Shown: in pieces, positions 56,978 to 63,813 of the stretch
How positions within the stretch are numbered: position 1 is the stretch's first letter
Layout: every line of letters begins with the position of its first letter
Assembly (NCBI GenBank): GCA_039105265.1
Contig: JAPFFF010000060.1
Span: 792,435-856,434, forward strand
DNA: 64,000 bases
Reading direction: 5' to 3'
Source: Tritrichomonas musculus
Taxonomy: Eukaryota > Parabasalia > Tritrichomonadida > Tritrichomonadidae
Made by a program: the position numbers and the translations under genes
The notes under the pieces: generated by a model
What the model was told of the DNA's origin: nothing
What the model saw: the letters and a program-made list of their open reading frames with translations, nothing else
The model's database searches: none

Positions 56978-57265
56978 ATGTTGCCTACTCATAGTTTGAA
57001 TCTACTCAAAGAAAATTTGAATAGTTCAATTGATGAATTAATTAGACAAATACATAGTGTTGAAGAATTTGAAATAGAGATTCTGTCATTAAAGAATGAT
57101 CCTGATTATGAAAGTTTCCTAGAGGAATTAGAGAAAGAGAAACAAAAATATGAATCCAAAAAAGCTGAAGTAATTCAAAACACTCAAACCTTAATCAACT
57201 TCATCGAACAAAAAAAATCAACCACACCGAAAAAAATAAAATTATCAGTAATATTGAAAGAGTAA
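56978..57265 (+). CDS. Small coiled-coil protein
   Basis: 95 residues starting MLPTHSLNLLKENLNSSIDE. Heptad-rich (LEELEKEKQKYESKKAEVIQ) with a basic end (KKSTTPKKIKLSVILKE). Stop TAAA. It is the only rightward gene in this stretch besides the membrane protein, and shares its promoter with the leftward neighbour. Confidence 0.7.
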   Translation: MLPTHSLNLLKENLNSSIDELIRQIHSVEEFEIEILSLKNDPDYESFLEELEKEKQKYESKKAEVIQNTQTLINFIEQKKSTTPKKIKLSVILKE

Positions 57266-57285
57266 AAAATTATTTTTTTATTTAT

Positions 57286-57588
57286 TTAACCTTTGTTAAT
57301 TATTTCTTGGAGTTCTTCCAATTTTTGTTCTAATTCTTCTTTGTTATCGAAACTATCAATAACCTCATTCATTTTCTTATTGAGAGCTTTCTGATATTTT
57401 TGGAATTGATATTGGAGGTTGATTTGTGAAACCAGAATCTCCTGTAGGCCATCCATCGTTTCTTTTATTTTCTCCCTTGTTTCTTCCAAGCTGCCAATGT
57501 TCATTTTAAATATTTCATTTTGACTTTTTGATTCTTCTATGGATTCATGCATTGTATCCCAGCCGTCGTCACTATCACTTGTTTGCAT
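57286..57588 (-). CDS. Small coiled-coil protein
   Basis: 100 residues from the ATG at 57588 (MQTSDSDDGWDTMHESIEES); an ATG fourteen codons upstream would place the promoter signature inside the coding part. Heptads run from about 25 to the end (LEETREKIKETMDGLQEILV). Divergent from the membrane glycoprotein gene at 57640. Confidence 0.65.
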   Translation of the reverse strand: MQTSDSDDGWDTMHESIEESKSQNEIFKMNIGSLEETREKIKETMDGLQEILVSQINLQYQFQKYQKALNKKMNEVIDSFDNKEELEQKLEELQEIINKG

Positions 57589-57639
57589 TAATAAAAAATG
57601 GTCTGACATAACCGTTTTAACCGCTTTCATTTTTATTAA
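57589..57639. promoter_or_regulatory. Divergent promoter with AACCGTTTTAACCGC
   Basis: Leftward: AACGGTTATGTCAGACCATT before the ATG at 57588. Rightward: AACCGCTTTCATTTTTATT before the ATG at 57640. It is a variant of the shared signature with a second AACCG box. Confidence 0.55.
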
Positions 57640-58902
57640 ATGTTCGTTATCTTTTTGATACTCATTAATCGCCCATCAATTGAAGGAATACCTGATGATG
57701 CTGAATGGATTTCTTGTTTTGATTGGGAAATTGTTAATGGAGAATGGAAATCAGTTATACCAAATGATGACTTATCATGTTGGACAAATTATGCAACAAC
57801 AAACAATTTAACACTTAAACAATCATTTACTGCCAGGAAATTTTGGATCATAGGAAAAATTTCTACCCGTCATGATGAGGCCGAACTTTTATGGAATTCT
57901 CAAAAATATCTCATCAATGAATATTCCAACGATGAAAAAGATTGGATAATTGTTTTTGAATCAAAAGAATTTCCCCTAATGCTAACAAATATTATTATTA
58001 ATGTTCAACAACATAGAAGCACCCTATTTCGAGGTATTGCATATTTAAGACATGAATCTTTATCTCCATCAATTGAAGGAATACCTGATAATGCTGAATA
58101 TATTCCATGTAATGACTGGGAAATTGTAAGTGGAAATTGGCTAGATAAAGATGATGATCCATCAAATGTGAACAATCCATATCATAGATGTTTTGTTTCT
58201 GGTTCTTCAGAAGGAGTCAAAAAGATAACATTTTATGGTTCTAAATTTTGGATAATTGTTATGAATTCAAATTCTTTTTACCAAGGTGATCTTTTATGGA
58301 ATTCTGAACATTATCTCTTTCCTGAAAAAATGTTACCAAATAATAAACCTTTTTTGATTGCTTATGAATCACCAACATTCTCACCAATTGATACAACATT
58401 ATTAATTACTATTCAACATAATGAAATCGGATTACGTGGGTTATTCTATCTCAAAGATCCTCCAATTCAAACACCATCACGTTCACCATCACGTTCACCA
58501 TCACGTTCACCATCACGTTCACCAACATTTAGCCCATCAATTTCACCATCACGTTCACCAACATTCCGCCCATCAATTTCACCATCACGTTCACCATCTT
58601 TATCTCCAACATTTAGTCCATCTTTATCTCCAACATTTAGTCCATCTTTATCTCCATCACGTTCGCCATCTTTTCAATTCACTATATCAGATCAATTCTC
58701 TGAATCCTATTTTTTCAATTTCTCATATCAATTCTCTCCATCAGATATTGAACAAAAGAATGTATCAAAAATAATAGGTTTATCTGTATCTATTCCATTA
58801 CTAATTCTCATGATTCTTGCTCTTGGAATTATCTTTTACAAAAATCAAACCAAATTTCAAACTGAAAATTTTAATTCTGACTCTGACTCAGTTGGACTTT
58901 AA
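57640..58902 (+). CDS. Two-domain type I membrane glycoprotein with Ser/Pro/Arg stalk
   Basis: 420 residues. A short hydrophobic N-terminus (MFVIFLILI) serves as signal peptide. Two homologous domains of about 135 residues (about 12-147 and 148-280) each begin SIEGIPDxAE, then DWEIVxGxW, xKFWII, LLWNS and FRGxxYL/LRGLFYL. A stalk of SPSRSP/SPTFSPS repeats follows (about 282-345), then a membrane helix (about 375-400, IIGLSVSIPLLILMILALGI) and a short tail. This looks like a surface or envelope-type protein carried by the element. The domain fold is not recognised. It carries several NxT/NxS sites. Rightward, with the promoter signature upstream. Confidence 0.75.
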   Translation: MFVIFLILINRPSIEGIPDDAEWISCFDWEIVNGEWKSVIPNDDLSCWTNYATTNNLTLKQSFTARKFWIIGKISTRHDEAELLWNSQKYLINEYSNDEKDWIIVFESKEFPLMLTNIIINVQQHRSTLFRGIAYLRHESLSPSIEGIPDNAEYIPCNDWEIVSGNWLDKDDDPSNVNNPYHRCFVSGSSEGVKKITFYGSKFWIIVMNSNSFYQGDLLWNSEHYLFPEKMLPNNKPFLIAYESPTFSPIDTTLLITIQHNEIGLRGLFYLKDPPIQTPSRSPSRSPSRSPSRSPTFSPSISPSRSPTFRPSISPSRSPSLSPTFSPSLSPTFSPSLSPSRSPSFQFTISDQFSESYFFNFSYQFSPSDIEQKNVSKIIGLSVSIPLLILMILALGIIFYKNQTKFQTENFNSDSDSVGL

Positions 58903-58940
58903 AAAAAAATTAAATAAACAAATTTAATCTTTTTTATTTA

Positions 58941-59201
58941 TTAAGGAGTAGTTAAAATTTTCTCTCTTGAATTGTAGATTTGAATTTTATCAAAGAAATC
59001 ATGTTCAATCATTGTTGTGAAAACAAATGGTGTGTTATGAACTTCTTTCTTAAATCGATCAAGATTGTTATTTTCAAGATCATTGATCATAACATTTAAT
59101 TTGAACATGAAAAATAACTTTAAATGTCGGAAATCAGACACGATATCATTTTTGAACAATTTTCTAAATTCTAATTCAAGGTCTTGTTCAGTAACAGTCA
59201 T
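58941..59201 (-). CDS. Small coiled-coil protein
   Basis: 86 residues starting MTVTEQDLELEFRKLFKNDI. Alternating hydrophobic and charged residues (FFMFKLNVMINDLENNNLDR). The promoter variant AACCGTTTTTTAACC-like (59211-59232) lies upstream. Convergent with the glycoprotein gene; 38 bases apart. Confidence 0.6.
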   Translation of the reverse strand: MTVTEQDLELEFRKLFKNDIVSDFRHLKLFFMFKLNVMINDLENNNLDRFKKEVHNTPFVFTTMIEHDFFDKIQIYNSREKILTTP

Positions 59202-59210
59202 AAATAAAAA

Positions 59211-59232
59211 TGAAAGCGGTTAAAAAACGGTT
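59211..59232 (-). promoter_or_regulatory. Promoter signature variant
   Basis: On the minus strand AACCGTTTTTTAACCGC then TTTCATTTTTATTTATG. It has two AACCG boxes followed by a TTCATT Inr about 12 bases from the ATG at 59201. Confidence 0.5.
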
Positions 59233-59236
59233 ATGT

Positions 59237-59500
59237 TTATTTATTCTTTAACGTTTCTTCCAATTTTCGGAAATTCTCTCTGTTGGAAGTTGCTAAAATC
59301 CCAACTGTTATTAGTAAAGAATGTAATTGTTCTTGTCTCTCTGGACGAGAATCATTTTTTAAATCAATTTCTTGATCAAAGAATTCCTCAGTCATTTTGA
59401 TCATTTGATCACAAGTTTTTTCAATTTCACCTCTAGTGAATTTTAACAAATTTATTAATTCTTTTTGTTTTTCACTAGGTAAACTTTGTTGGCCCTGCAT
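59237..59500 (-). CDS. Small coiled-coil protein
   Basis: 87 residues starting MQGQQSLPSEKQKELINLLK. Helical, Glu/Gln/Lys-rich (GEIEKTCDQMIKMTEEFFDQ). Head-to-tail with the neighbours on the minus strand with a 35-base gap; no full promoter signature is seen, only TTTATTTTTTTAAATG. Confidence 0.6.
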   Translation of the reverse strand: MQGQQSLPSEKQKELINLLKFTRGEIEKTCDQMIKMTEEFFDQEIDLKNDSRPERQEQLHSLLITVGILATSNRENFRKLEETLKNK

Positions 59501-59534
59501 TTAAAAAAATAAACTTTTTGAATGAATTGACTTT

Positions 59535-59885
59535 TTATTCAAAATTTTCAATTTGATTATTCAAGTTCCAGACATGTCCCCAATATAATTCTTTTATTTT
59601 TCTAAGTTCATCGAGTTTTTTGTTTGTCTCAGGCGTACTTTCTCCTTTGAGTAATTGATCATATTCATCAGAATTTTTCTTCCATTGTTTCCAAGTCAAA
59701 TCTCTTCTTTTCTTTAATTCTTCATATTCGGTTTTGTTAAATTCGTCTATCATCCCATGAAATATTCTATTGAGATTTTTGTTAATCTTTTTGAGATGAG
59801 ATTCTATTTTTTCCAATTCTGAAGAACATGGACAATTGTAAACAGAAACATATTCACCATACATTAACATTAATAAAAGAAACAT
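59535..59885 (-). CDS. Small secreted or anchored coiled-coil protein
   Basis: 116 residues starting MFLLLMLMYGEYVSVYNCPC. The hydrophobic N-terminus fits a signal peptide and is followed by CPC; the remainder is a charged coiled coil (LEKIESHLKKINKNLNRIFH; LKKRRDLTWKQWKKNSDEYD). It resembles the 86-residue protein at 51299 in design (hydrophobic leader plus coiled coil). Confidence 0.6.
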   Translation of the reverse strand: MFLLLMLMYGEYVSVYNCPCSSELEKIESHLKKINKNLNRIFHGMIDEFNKTEYEELKKRRDLTWKQWKKNSDEYDQLLKGESTPETNKKLDELRKIKELYWGHVWNLNNQIENFE

Positions 59886-59918
59886 TTATAAAAATGAACT
59901 TTTTGAATTAAATTTTTA

Positions 59919-60674
59919 TTAAACTTTTTGTGAGTGAAAATTTTTAGTGAGGTGGGATTGAGGTGGGATTGAGGTGGGATTGAGGTGGGATTGAGGTGGG
60001 ATCGAGGTGGGATCGAGGTGGGATTGAGGTGGAAATTTTGTCTTTTTCATTTTATAATATATTTTTTTTATTCCAAGAATCTTTCTTTGTTTTGATTTGA
60101 AATATTTCTTGACTTTTAATAATTTTCCAAAACCATTTGTTGAATGATGAGTATGAAAATATGAATTATAAAGATAAGTGATTTCATCTGACGGATAAAT
60201 TCTATCTGGTTCAATTATTTTAAGAAAATCTTTAAAATTATTTATCGGGTCAATCTTATCATGATAACTTTTTCCAAATACATCTTGTGGGTTTGGAGGT
60301 CTTGGATTTCCATGACGGTTTGGATTTGCTGGATGTTCTTCTAATTGTTTTTCTACAATTTGATTGATTCCTGCATAAAATTCTTCTTCATTTGGAGACG
60401 TTGATTGAGGTTCATTAAAATCACGGTTTGGATTTGCTGGATGTTCTTCTACTATTTGATTGATTCCTGCATAAAATTCTTCTTCATTTGGAGACGTTGA
60501 TGTATTTATTGGTTGAGGTTCATTAAAATTACGGTCTATTTCCCAATCATCAATTTCATTATTGACAACAAAGTTTTGAAAACTATTATTTAAATTTTGC
60601 ATGTTTGGTGATAATTGATATTGAGGTGAACCCCCAGTTGAATAGTGTAGAGGTAATTCATTATCACTTGACAT
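59919..60674 (-). CDS. Hypothetical protein with duplicated segment and Pro/His tail repeats
   Basis: 251 residues starting MSSDNELPLHYSTGGSPQYQ. Two copies of NEPQ..STSPNEEEFYAGIN followed by HPANPNRD/H (about 50-125). A central region (NNFKDFLKIIEPDRIYPSDE) and a basic helix (KVKKYFKSKQRKILGIKKIY) come next. The C-terminus is three IPPQSHLxPTS-type repeats encoded by an 11-bp minisatellite. Divergent from the SF3 helicase gene with the promoter signature between. Function unknown. Confidence 0.65.
   Translation of the reverse strand: MSSDNELPLHYSTGGSPQYQLSPNMQNLNNSFQNFVVNNEIDDWEIDRNFNEPQPINTSTSPNEEEFYAGINQIVEEHPANPNRDFNEPQSTSPNEEEFYAGINQIVEKQLEEHPANPNRHGNPRPPNPQDVFGKSYHDKIDPINNFKDFLKIIEPDRIYPSDEITYLYNSYFHTHHSTNGFGKLLKVKKYFKSKQRKILGIKKIYYKMKKTKFPPQSHLDPTSIPPQSHLNPTSIPPQSHLTKNFHSQKV
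59949..60033. repeat. 11-bp coding minisatellite GAGGTGGGATT, about eight copies
   Basis: Copies differ only by T/C at one base (GATT/GATC). Because 11 is not a multiple of three, three DNA units (33 bp) give one 11-residue protein unit. Confidence 0.9.
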
Positions 60675-60724
60675 TAATTAAAAAATGAATAACGGTTTTG
60701 ACAGTCACTTTTATTTTTGTATCG
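60675..60724. promoter_or_regulatory. Divergent promoter signature AACGGTTTTGACAGTCACT
   Basis: The rightward core AACGGTTTTGACAGTCACTT (60691-60710) ends in a perfect Inr (TCACTT), 17 bases before the ATG at 60725. This decides the helicase start; the longer non-ATG frame begins inside the signature. The leftward gene starts at 60674. Confidence 0.7.
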
Positions 60725-62428
60725 ATGAATCAACCAACCCTCCTCTCTGATGATTTCTTAATTCCAGAAGCTAGACAAATGGAAAATATAAATGAGAATG
60801 TCTTTCCTCAATATCAAGGTCAAGAGTTTCATGATCGTGATCTTGAAATAAATACAAATCTCATTCAATTGTTTCCTGATGATGTTGTTGGATTGTTAAA
60901 TTTATTTGAACCAACACTTGAAAATTTAACAACTTCTATCAAATATATATTTCGTTCTCCATTTAATCCAAACCATTTGTACAATATTGTGAAAAATTGG
61001 TACTTATCTAATCAAGAAAATTCTGAACAAGATCTTCAAGCAATTGGTAGTCAAGAAAATCATCCAGAAGTTTCAAATCATTGGATCTTCCCAATTTTGA
61101 ATGCACTCTCAGAATCTCAAAGAAATGTTATTTGGGAGAAATATTTCAATAATACAATTAACCAATTTGTTCAAATTGATTTTGGTGAAAATTGTTCAAT
61201 AATCTCATTTAAAGATAAGAATTATGAAAGAAAATACTCTTCTACTGGAATTCGTGTTGGAGATTTCTTTACTGATTTCAAAAAAGTTTGTTGTTATATT
61301 CAACTAGACAATATCTTCATAATTAAACAATCAAATACGTTAGAAATGTTAAATCCTACTCAATTTGCACCAATATTGAAAAATATTAAATTAGGGTGTT
61401 CAAAAGTTGGGAAAAATACAAAGAAAGCAATTACTGCATTTGATGTTGTTTCCTTTGGGAAGAATTTGGATTTCATTACTTATGAATCAATGAAATTCTA
61501 TTCCGAAGATCCAAACATTTTTTCATATTTTCATTGGTATCCTTATTCAAGATTAATTCTTTGTACACAAAATGTGATTCAACCATATTTGGATCATATT
61601 TTTAGAGTTATTGCAAATTCTGACCAAGAATTATATGATTATATCATTAAATGGATTTCATTTATTTTTCAACATCCAGATGGTAAAACAGGTACTGCAT
61701 TAGTTCTTATTGGTATACCGGGTTGTGGGAAAAATACATTTACTAATGTTCTTTGTCAACTTTTAGGTGAATATTCTGATCCAAATGCAAACTTTGATAA
61801 TATTACAAGCAATTTTAATTTCCAAATCTTAAACAAAAAATTATTGGTATGTTCAGAAAAGGAAAATCATAATAAAAACGATCGAAAATATCTTAAACAA
61901 CATGAAAGATTAAAAACGTTAATCACAGAAAGATTCGCTACTATTGAAGGAAAACATAGAAATACTGAATCTAAAGAAAATGTTGCCAATTTCATCTTCT
62001 TAACAAACAATCCTGCTCCTATTCGAATTGATGAAGACGATAGAAGATTTGTTGTTACAAATTGTTATCCAATGAAAGGTCAAGACTATTTTCAACCTTT
62101 ACGTAATCTTATTAAGACACAAGATTTCAAAAACAATTTAATTACTTTTTTCTTGACTGTTGATTTATCAAATTTCTATCCAGCACAATTTCCTACAACT
62201 GAGGCAAGAATGAATTTAATGAACTTTTCAAAATCTCCTGAAAAATTATTTATTGAGGAAAACTTTCAAAAATTCAGAAATGGTTATGTAGCTTTTGAAG
62301 CCTGGACTGAATTTAAAAAATGGGCAAAAGTAAAAAATTTTAGACCCAAAACTCATCAAGATTTTAATCAAACAATTTTACAATACTGCTCATTCAATAA
62401 TAATGATAAGAAATATAGATTAAGGTAA
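60725..62428 (+). CDS. Superfamily 3 helicase (D5-like)
   Basis: 567 residues from the ATG at 60725 (MNQPTLLSDDFLIPEARQME). Walker A GIPGCGKNTF at about 330-339; B-type motif LLVCSEKEN at about 372-380; motif C region FLTNNPAPIRIDEDDRRFVV at about 425-444 with the sensor Asn and Arg pair. This is the SF3 arrangement of D5-like primase-helicases of Polinton-like viruses, virophages and giant viruses. The N-terminal 300 residues (LFPDDVVGLLNLFEPTLENL onward) are not clearly a primase domain. It unwinds DNA ahead of the element's polymerase. Confidence 0.88.
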   Translation: MNQPTLLSDDFLIPEARQMENINENVFPQYQGQEFHDRDLEINTNLIQLFPDDVVGLLNLFEPTLENLTTSIKYIFRSPFNPNHLYNIVKNWYLSNQENSEQDLQAIGSQENHPEVSNHWIFPILNALSESQRNVIWEKYFNNTINQFVQIDFGENCSIISFKDKNYERKYSSTGIRVGDFFTDFKKVCCYIQLDNIFIIKQSNTLEMLNPTQFAPILKNIKLGCSKVGKNTKKAITAFDVVSFGKNLDFITYESMKFYSEDPNIFSYFHWYPYSRLILCTQNVIQPYLDHIFRVIANSDQELYDYIIKWISFIFQHPDGKTGTALVLIGIPGCGKNTFTNVLCQLLGEYSDPNANFDNITSNFNFQILNKKLLVCSEKENHNKNDRKYLKQHERLKTLITERFATIEGKHRNTESKENVANFIFLTNNPAPIRIDEDDRRFVVTNCYPMKGQDYFQPLRNLIKTQDFKNNLITFFLTVDLSNFYPAQFPTTEARMNLMNFSKSPEKLFIEENFQKFRNGYVAFEAWTEFKKWAKVKNFRPKTHQDFNQTILQYCSFNNNDKKYRLR

Positions 62429-62432
62429 CTTT

Positions 62433-62630
62433 TTATTTATTTAATTCTTTTCTTAAAAGTTCAATTTCTTTTTCTACTTTGTCTCTTTCTCTTCGTAAAT
62501 CCATTAATTTTCTAAAATCTTTATCATCATAAACCCTTTGATTACCAATAATCCCTGCCTTTTTTTCGATGTCATTTATTTGCTCATCTAAGATATCCCA
62601 TTTCTCGTAAGCTTCTTGCAATTTAGACAT
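62433..62630 (-). CDS. Small coiled-coil protein
   Basis: 65 residues starting MSKLQEAYEKWDILDEQIND. Almost wholly heptads (LRRERDKVEKEIELLRKELN). LRRERDK recurs in the two genes to the right (LRREKEK, LRRERDR), so these are paralogues. Convergent with the helicase gene, 4 bases apart. Confidence 0.7.
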   Translation of the reverse strand: MSKLQEAYEKWDILDEQINDIEKKAGIIGNQRVYDDKDFRKLMDLRRERDKVEKEIELLRKELNK

Positions 62631-62645
62631 GAAAACAAAAATAAA

Positions 62646-62667
62646 AGTGAAGTGTCAAAACTGCTTT
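62646..62667 (-). promoter_or_regulatory. Promoter signature GCAGTTTTGACACTTCACTT
   Basis: On the minus strand GCAGTTTTGACACTTCACTT, then TTATTTTTGTTTTC and the ATG at 62630. The whole 40-base spacer is nearly identical in the next two intergenic gaps. Confidence 0.65.
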
Positions 62668-62672
62668 TTTAT

Positions 62673-63095
62673 TTAAGATTTTAAAAGTTCTTGAAATTCA
62701 TTTAGTAATTGGTCATATTCTTGTCGTTCTTCGGGAGTCAAAGCTGAGAGATCTCCTGGATATTTAGATTCAATTATGCCTATTCTTTTCCCAATTTCGA
62801 AGGCTTTTTGACAATTAACTCGCATTTGTTCGCTTCTTTTGATATCGGAAATGAAACTATTCATTGCTTCTATTTGATTCCAGAGTTTTTCTTTTTCTCT
62901 TCGTAATCGTTCCAATTCTTCTATGTCTTCCTGAAACAATTTGGATTCATCATAAATAATTAATCCATCCTCATCAATGGAAGATGGAGCCTTCCTTTCT
63001 ATTTTCAATATTTGCTTGCATGTTTCCAATTTTTCTTTTCGAAGACTCTCCAATTTTTCTTCCAATTTTCTGATAGGTATTTCAATCGCAGCCAT
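62673..63095 (-). CDS. Small coiled-coil protein
   Basis: 140 residues starting MAAIEIPIRKLEEKLESLRK. Heptads throughout, with IERKAPSSIDEDGLIIYDES (about 32-51), a segment almost repeated in the partial gene at the window edge, and SALTPEERQEYDQLLNEFQE near the end. Paralogue of its neighbours. Confidence 0.7.
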   Translation of the reverse strand: MAAIEIPIRKLEEKLESLRKEKLETCKQILKIERKAPSSIDEDGLIIYDESKLFQEDIEELERLRREKEKLWNQIEAMNSFISDIKRSEQMRVNCQKAFEIGKRIGIIESKYPGDLSALTPEERQEYDQLLNEFQELLKS

Positions 63096-63109
63096 AAATA
63101 CAAAAATAA

Positions 63110-63130
63110 AAGTGAAGTGTCAAAACTGCT
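63110..63130 (-). promoter_or_regulatory. Promoter signature AGCAGTTTTGACACTTCACT
   Basis: Same core as at 62646 and 63790, 15-20 bases before the ATG at 63095. The TAAATAAA just ahead of it ends the upstream gene, so terminator or poly(A) signal and promoter nearly touch. Confidence 0.65.
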
Positions 63131-63144
63131 TTTTTATTTAAAGT

Positions 63145-63774
63145 TTAGCTTTTTGGTCTTTTTTCTTCAATTTCTTGAATTCTTGCTTCAGCAATTTTTG
63201 TTAGGATAATTTCCTTTTGAATTGATAGAATACAGGCTTCATCCCAGAGGTGAAGATTTTTCTTCTTTATTTCTTCGTTACGTATTAATTCTTCCTGATA
63301 GCCTTCATCACCAAATTTTTTTGGCAAATCCCAAATTTCCTTGTAACCAGTGGCTTTAATACATTTGTCAATTTCTTTTTTTTGTTGTCTCACTGCCACT
63401 AATTGTTCTTCCAAAGAGAAACTATCAGACATTTCTCGAACTCTTGCTGCAGCAATTAGTTGCCTGATAAAATCCATTTCCGTTAAGAGTTGATCTTCAT
63501 AGTCTTTGAGTTGTTTTTGTTCTTGATATTGTTTTCTCACTGCTACTAATTGTTCTTCCAAAGAGGAACTTTCCGACATTTCTTGAACTTTGACTGCAGC
63601 AATATTTTTTCTTATTTGAATTATTTCATCAAAGAGAATTTTTTCTTCGTCTTTGAGTTGATCTGCTTCTTCAGTCATGTTAGAAGACATTAGCTTGAAC
63701 CATTTTTCATGTACATCTTGATATTGTTTTCTCACGAGCTCTAATTGTTCTTCCCAATAAGTACGTTCAGACAT
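63145..63774 (-). CDS. Coiled-coil protein with three internal repeats
   Basis: 209 residues starting MSERTYWEEQLELVRKQYQD. Three repeats begin at about 1, 65 and 114, each with MSxxxxxEEQLxxVRxQ and ending in AAxVxE/RIQE-like segments. The rest is charged and helical, ending EKRPKS. Internal triplication of a unit also present singly in the family suggests growth by tandem duplication. Confidence 0.7.
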   Translation of the reverse strand: MSERTYWEEQLELVRKQYQDVHEKWFKLMSSNMTEEADQLKDEEKILFDEIIQIRKNIAAVKVQEMSESSSLEEQLVAVRKQYQEQKQLKDYEDQLLTEMDFIRQLIAAARVREMSDSFSLEEQLVAVRQQKKEIDKCIKATGYKEIWDLPKKFGDEGYQEELIRNEEIKKKNLHLWDEACILSIQKEIILTKIAEARIQEIEEKRPKS

Positions 63775-63789
63775 AAATACAAAAAATAA

Positions 63790-63810
63790 AAGTGAAGTGT
63801 CAAAACTGCT
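63790..63810 (-). promoter_or_regulatory. Promoter signature AGCAGTTTTGACACTTCACT
   Basis: Third near-identical copy of the spacer promoter, upstream of the ATG at 63774. Confidence 0.65.
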
Positions 63811-63813
63811 TTT

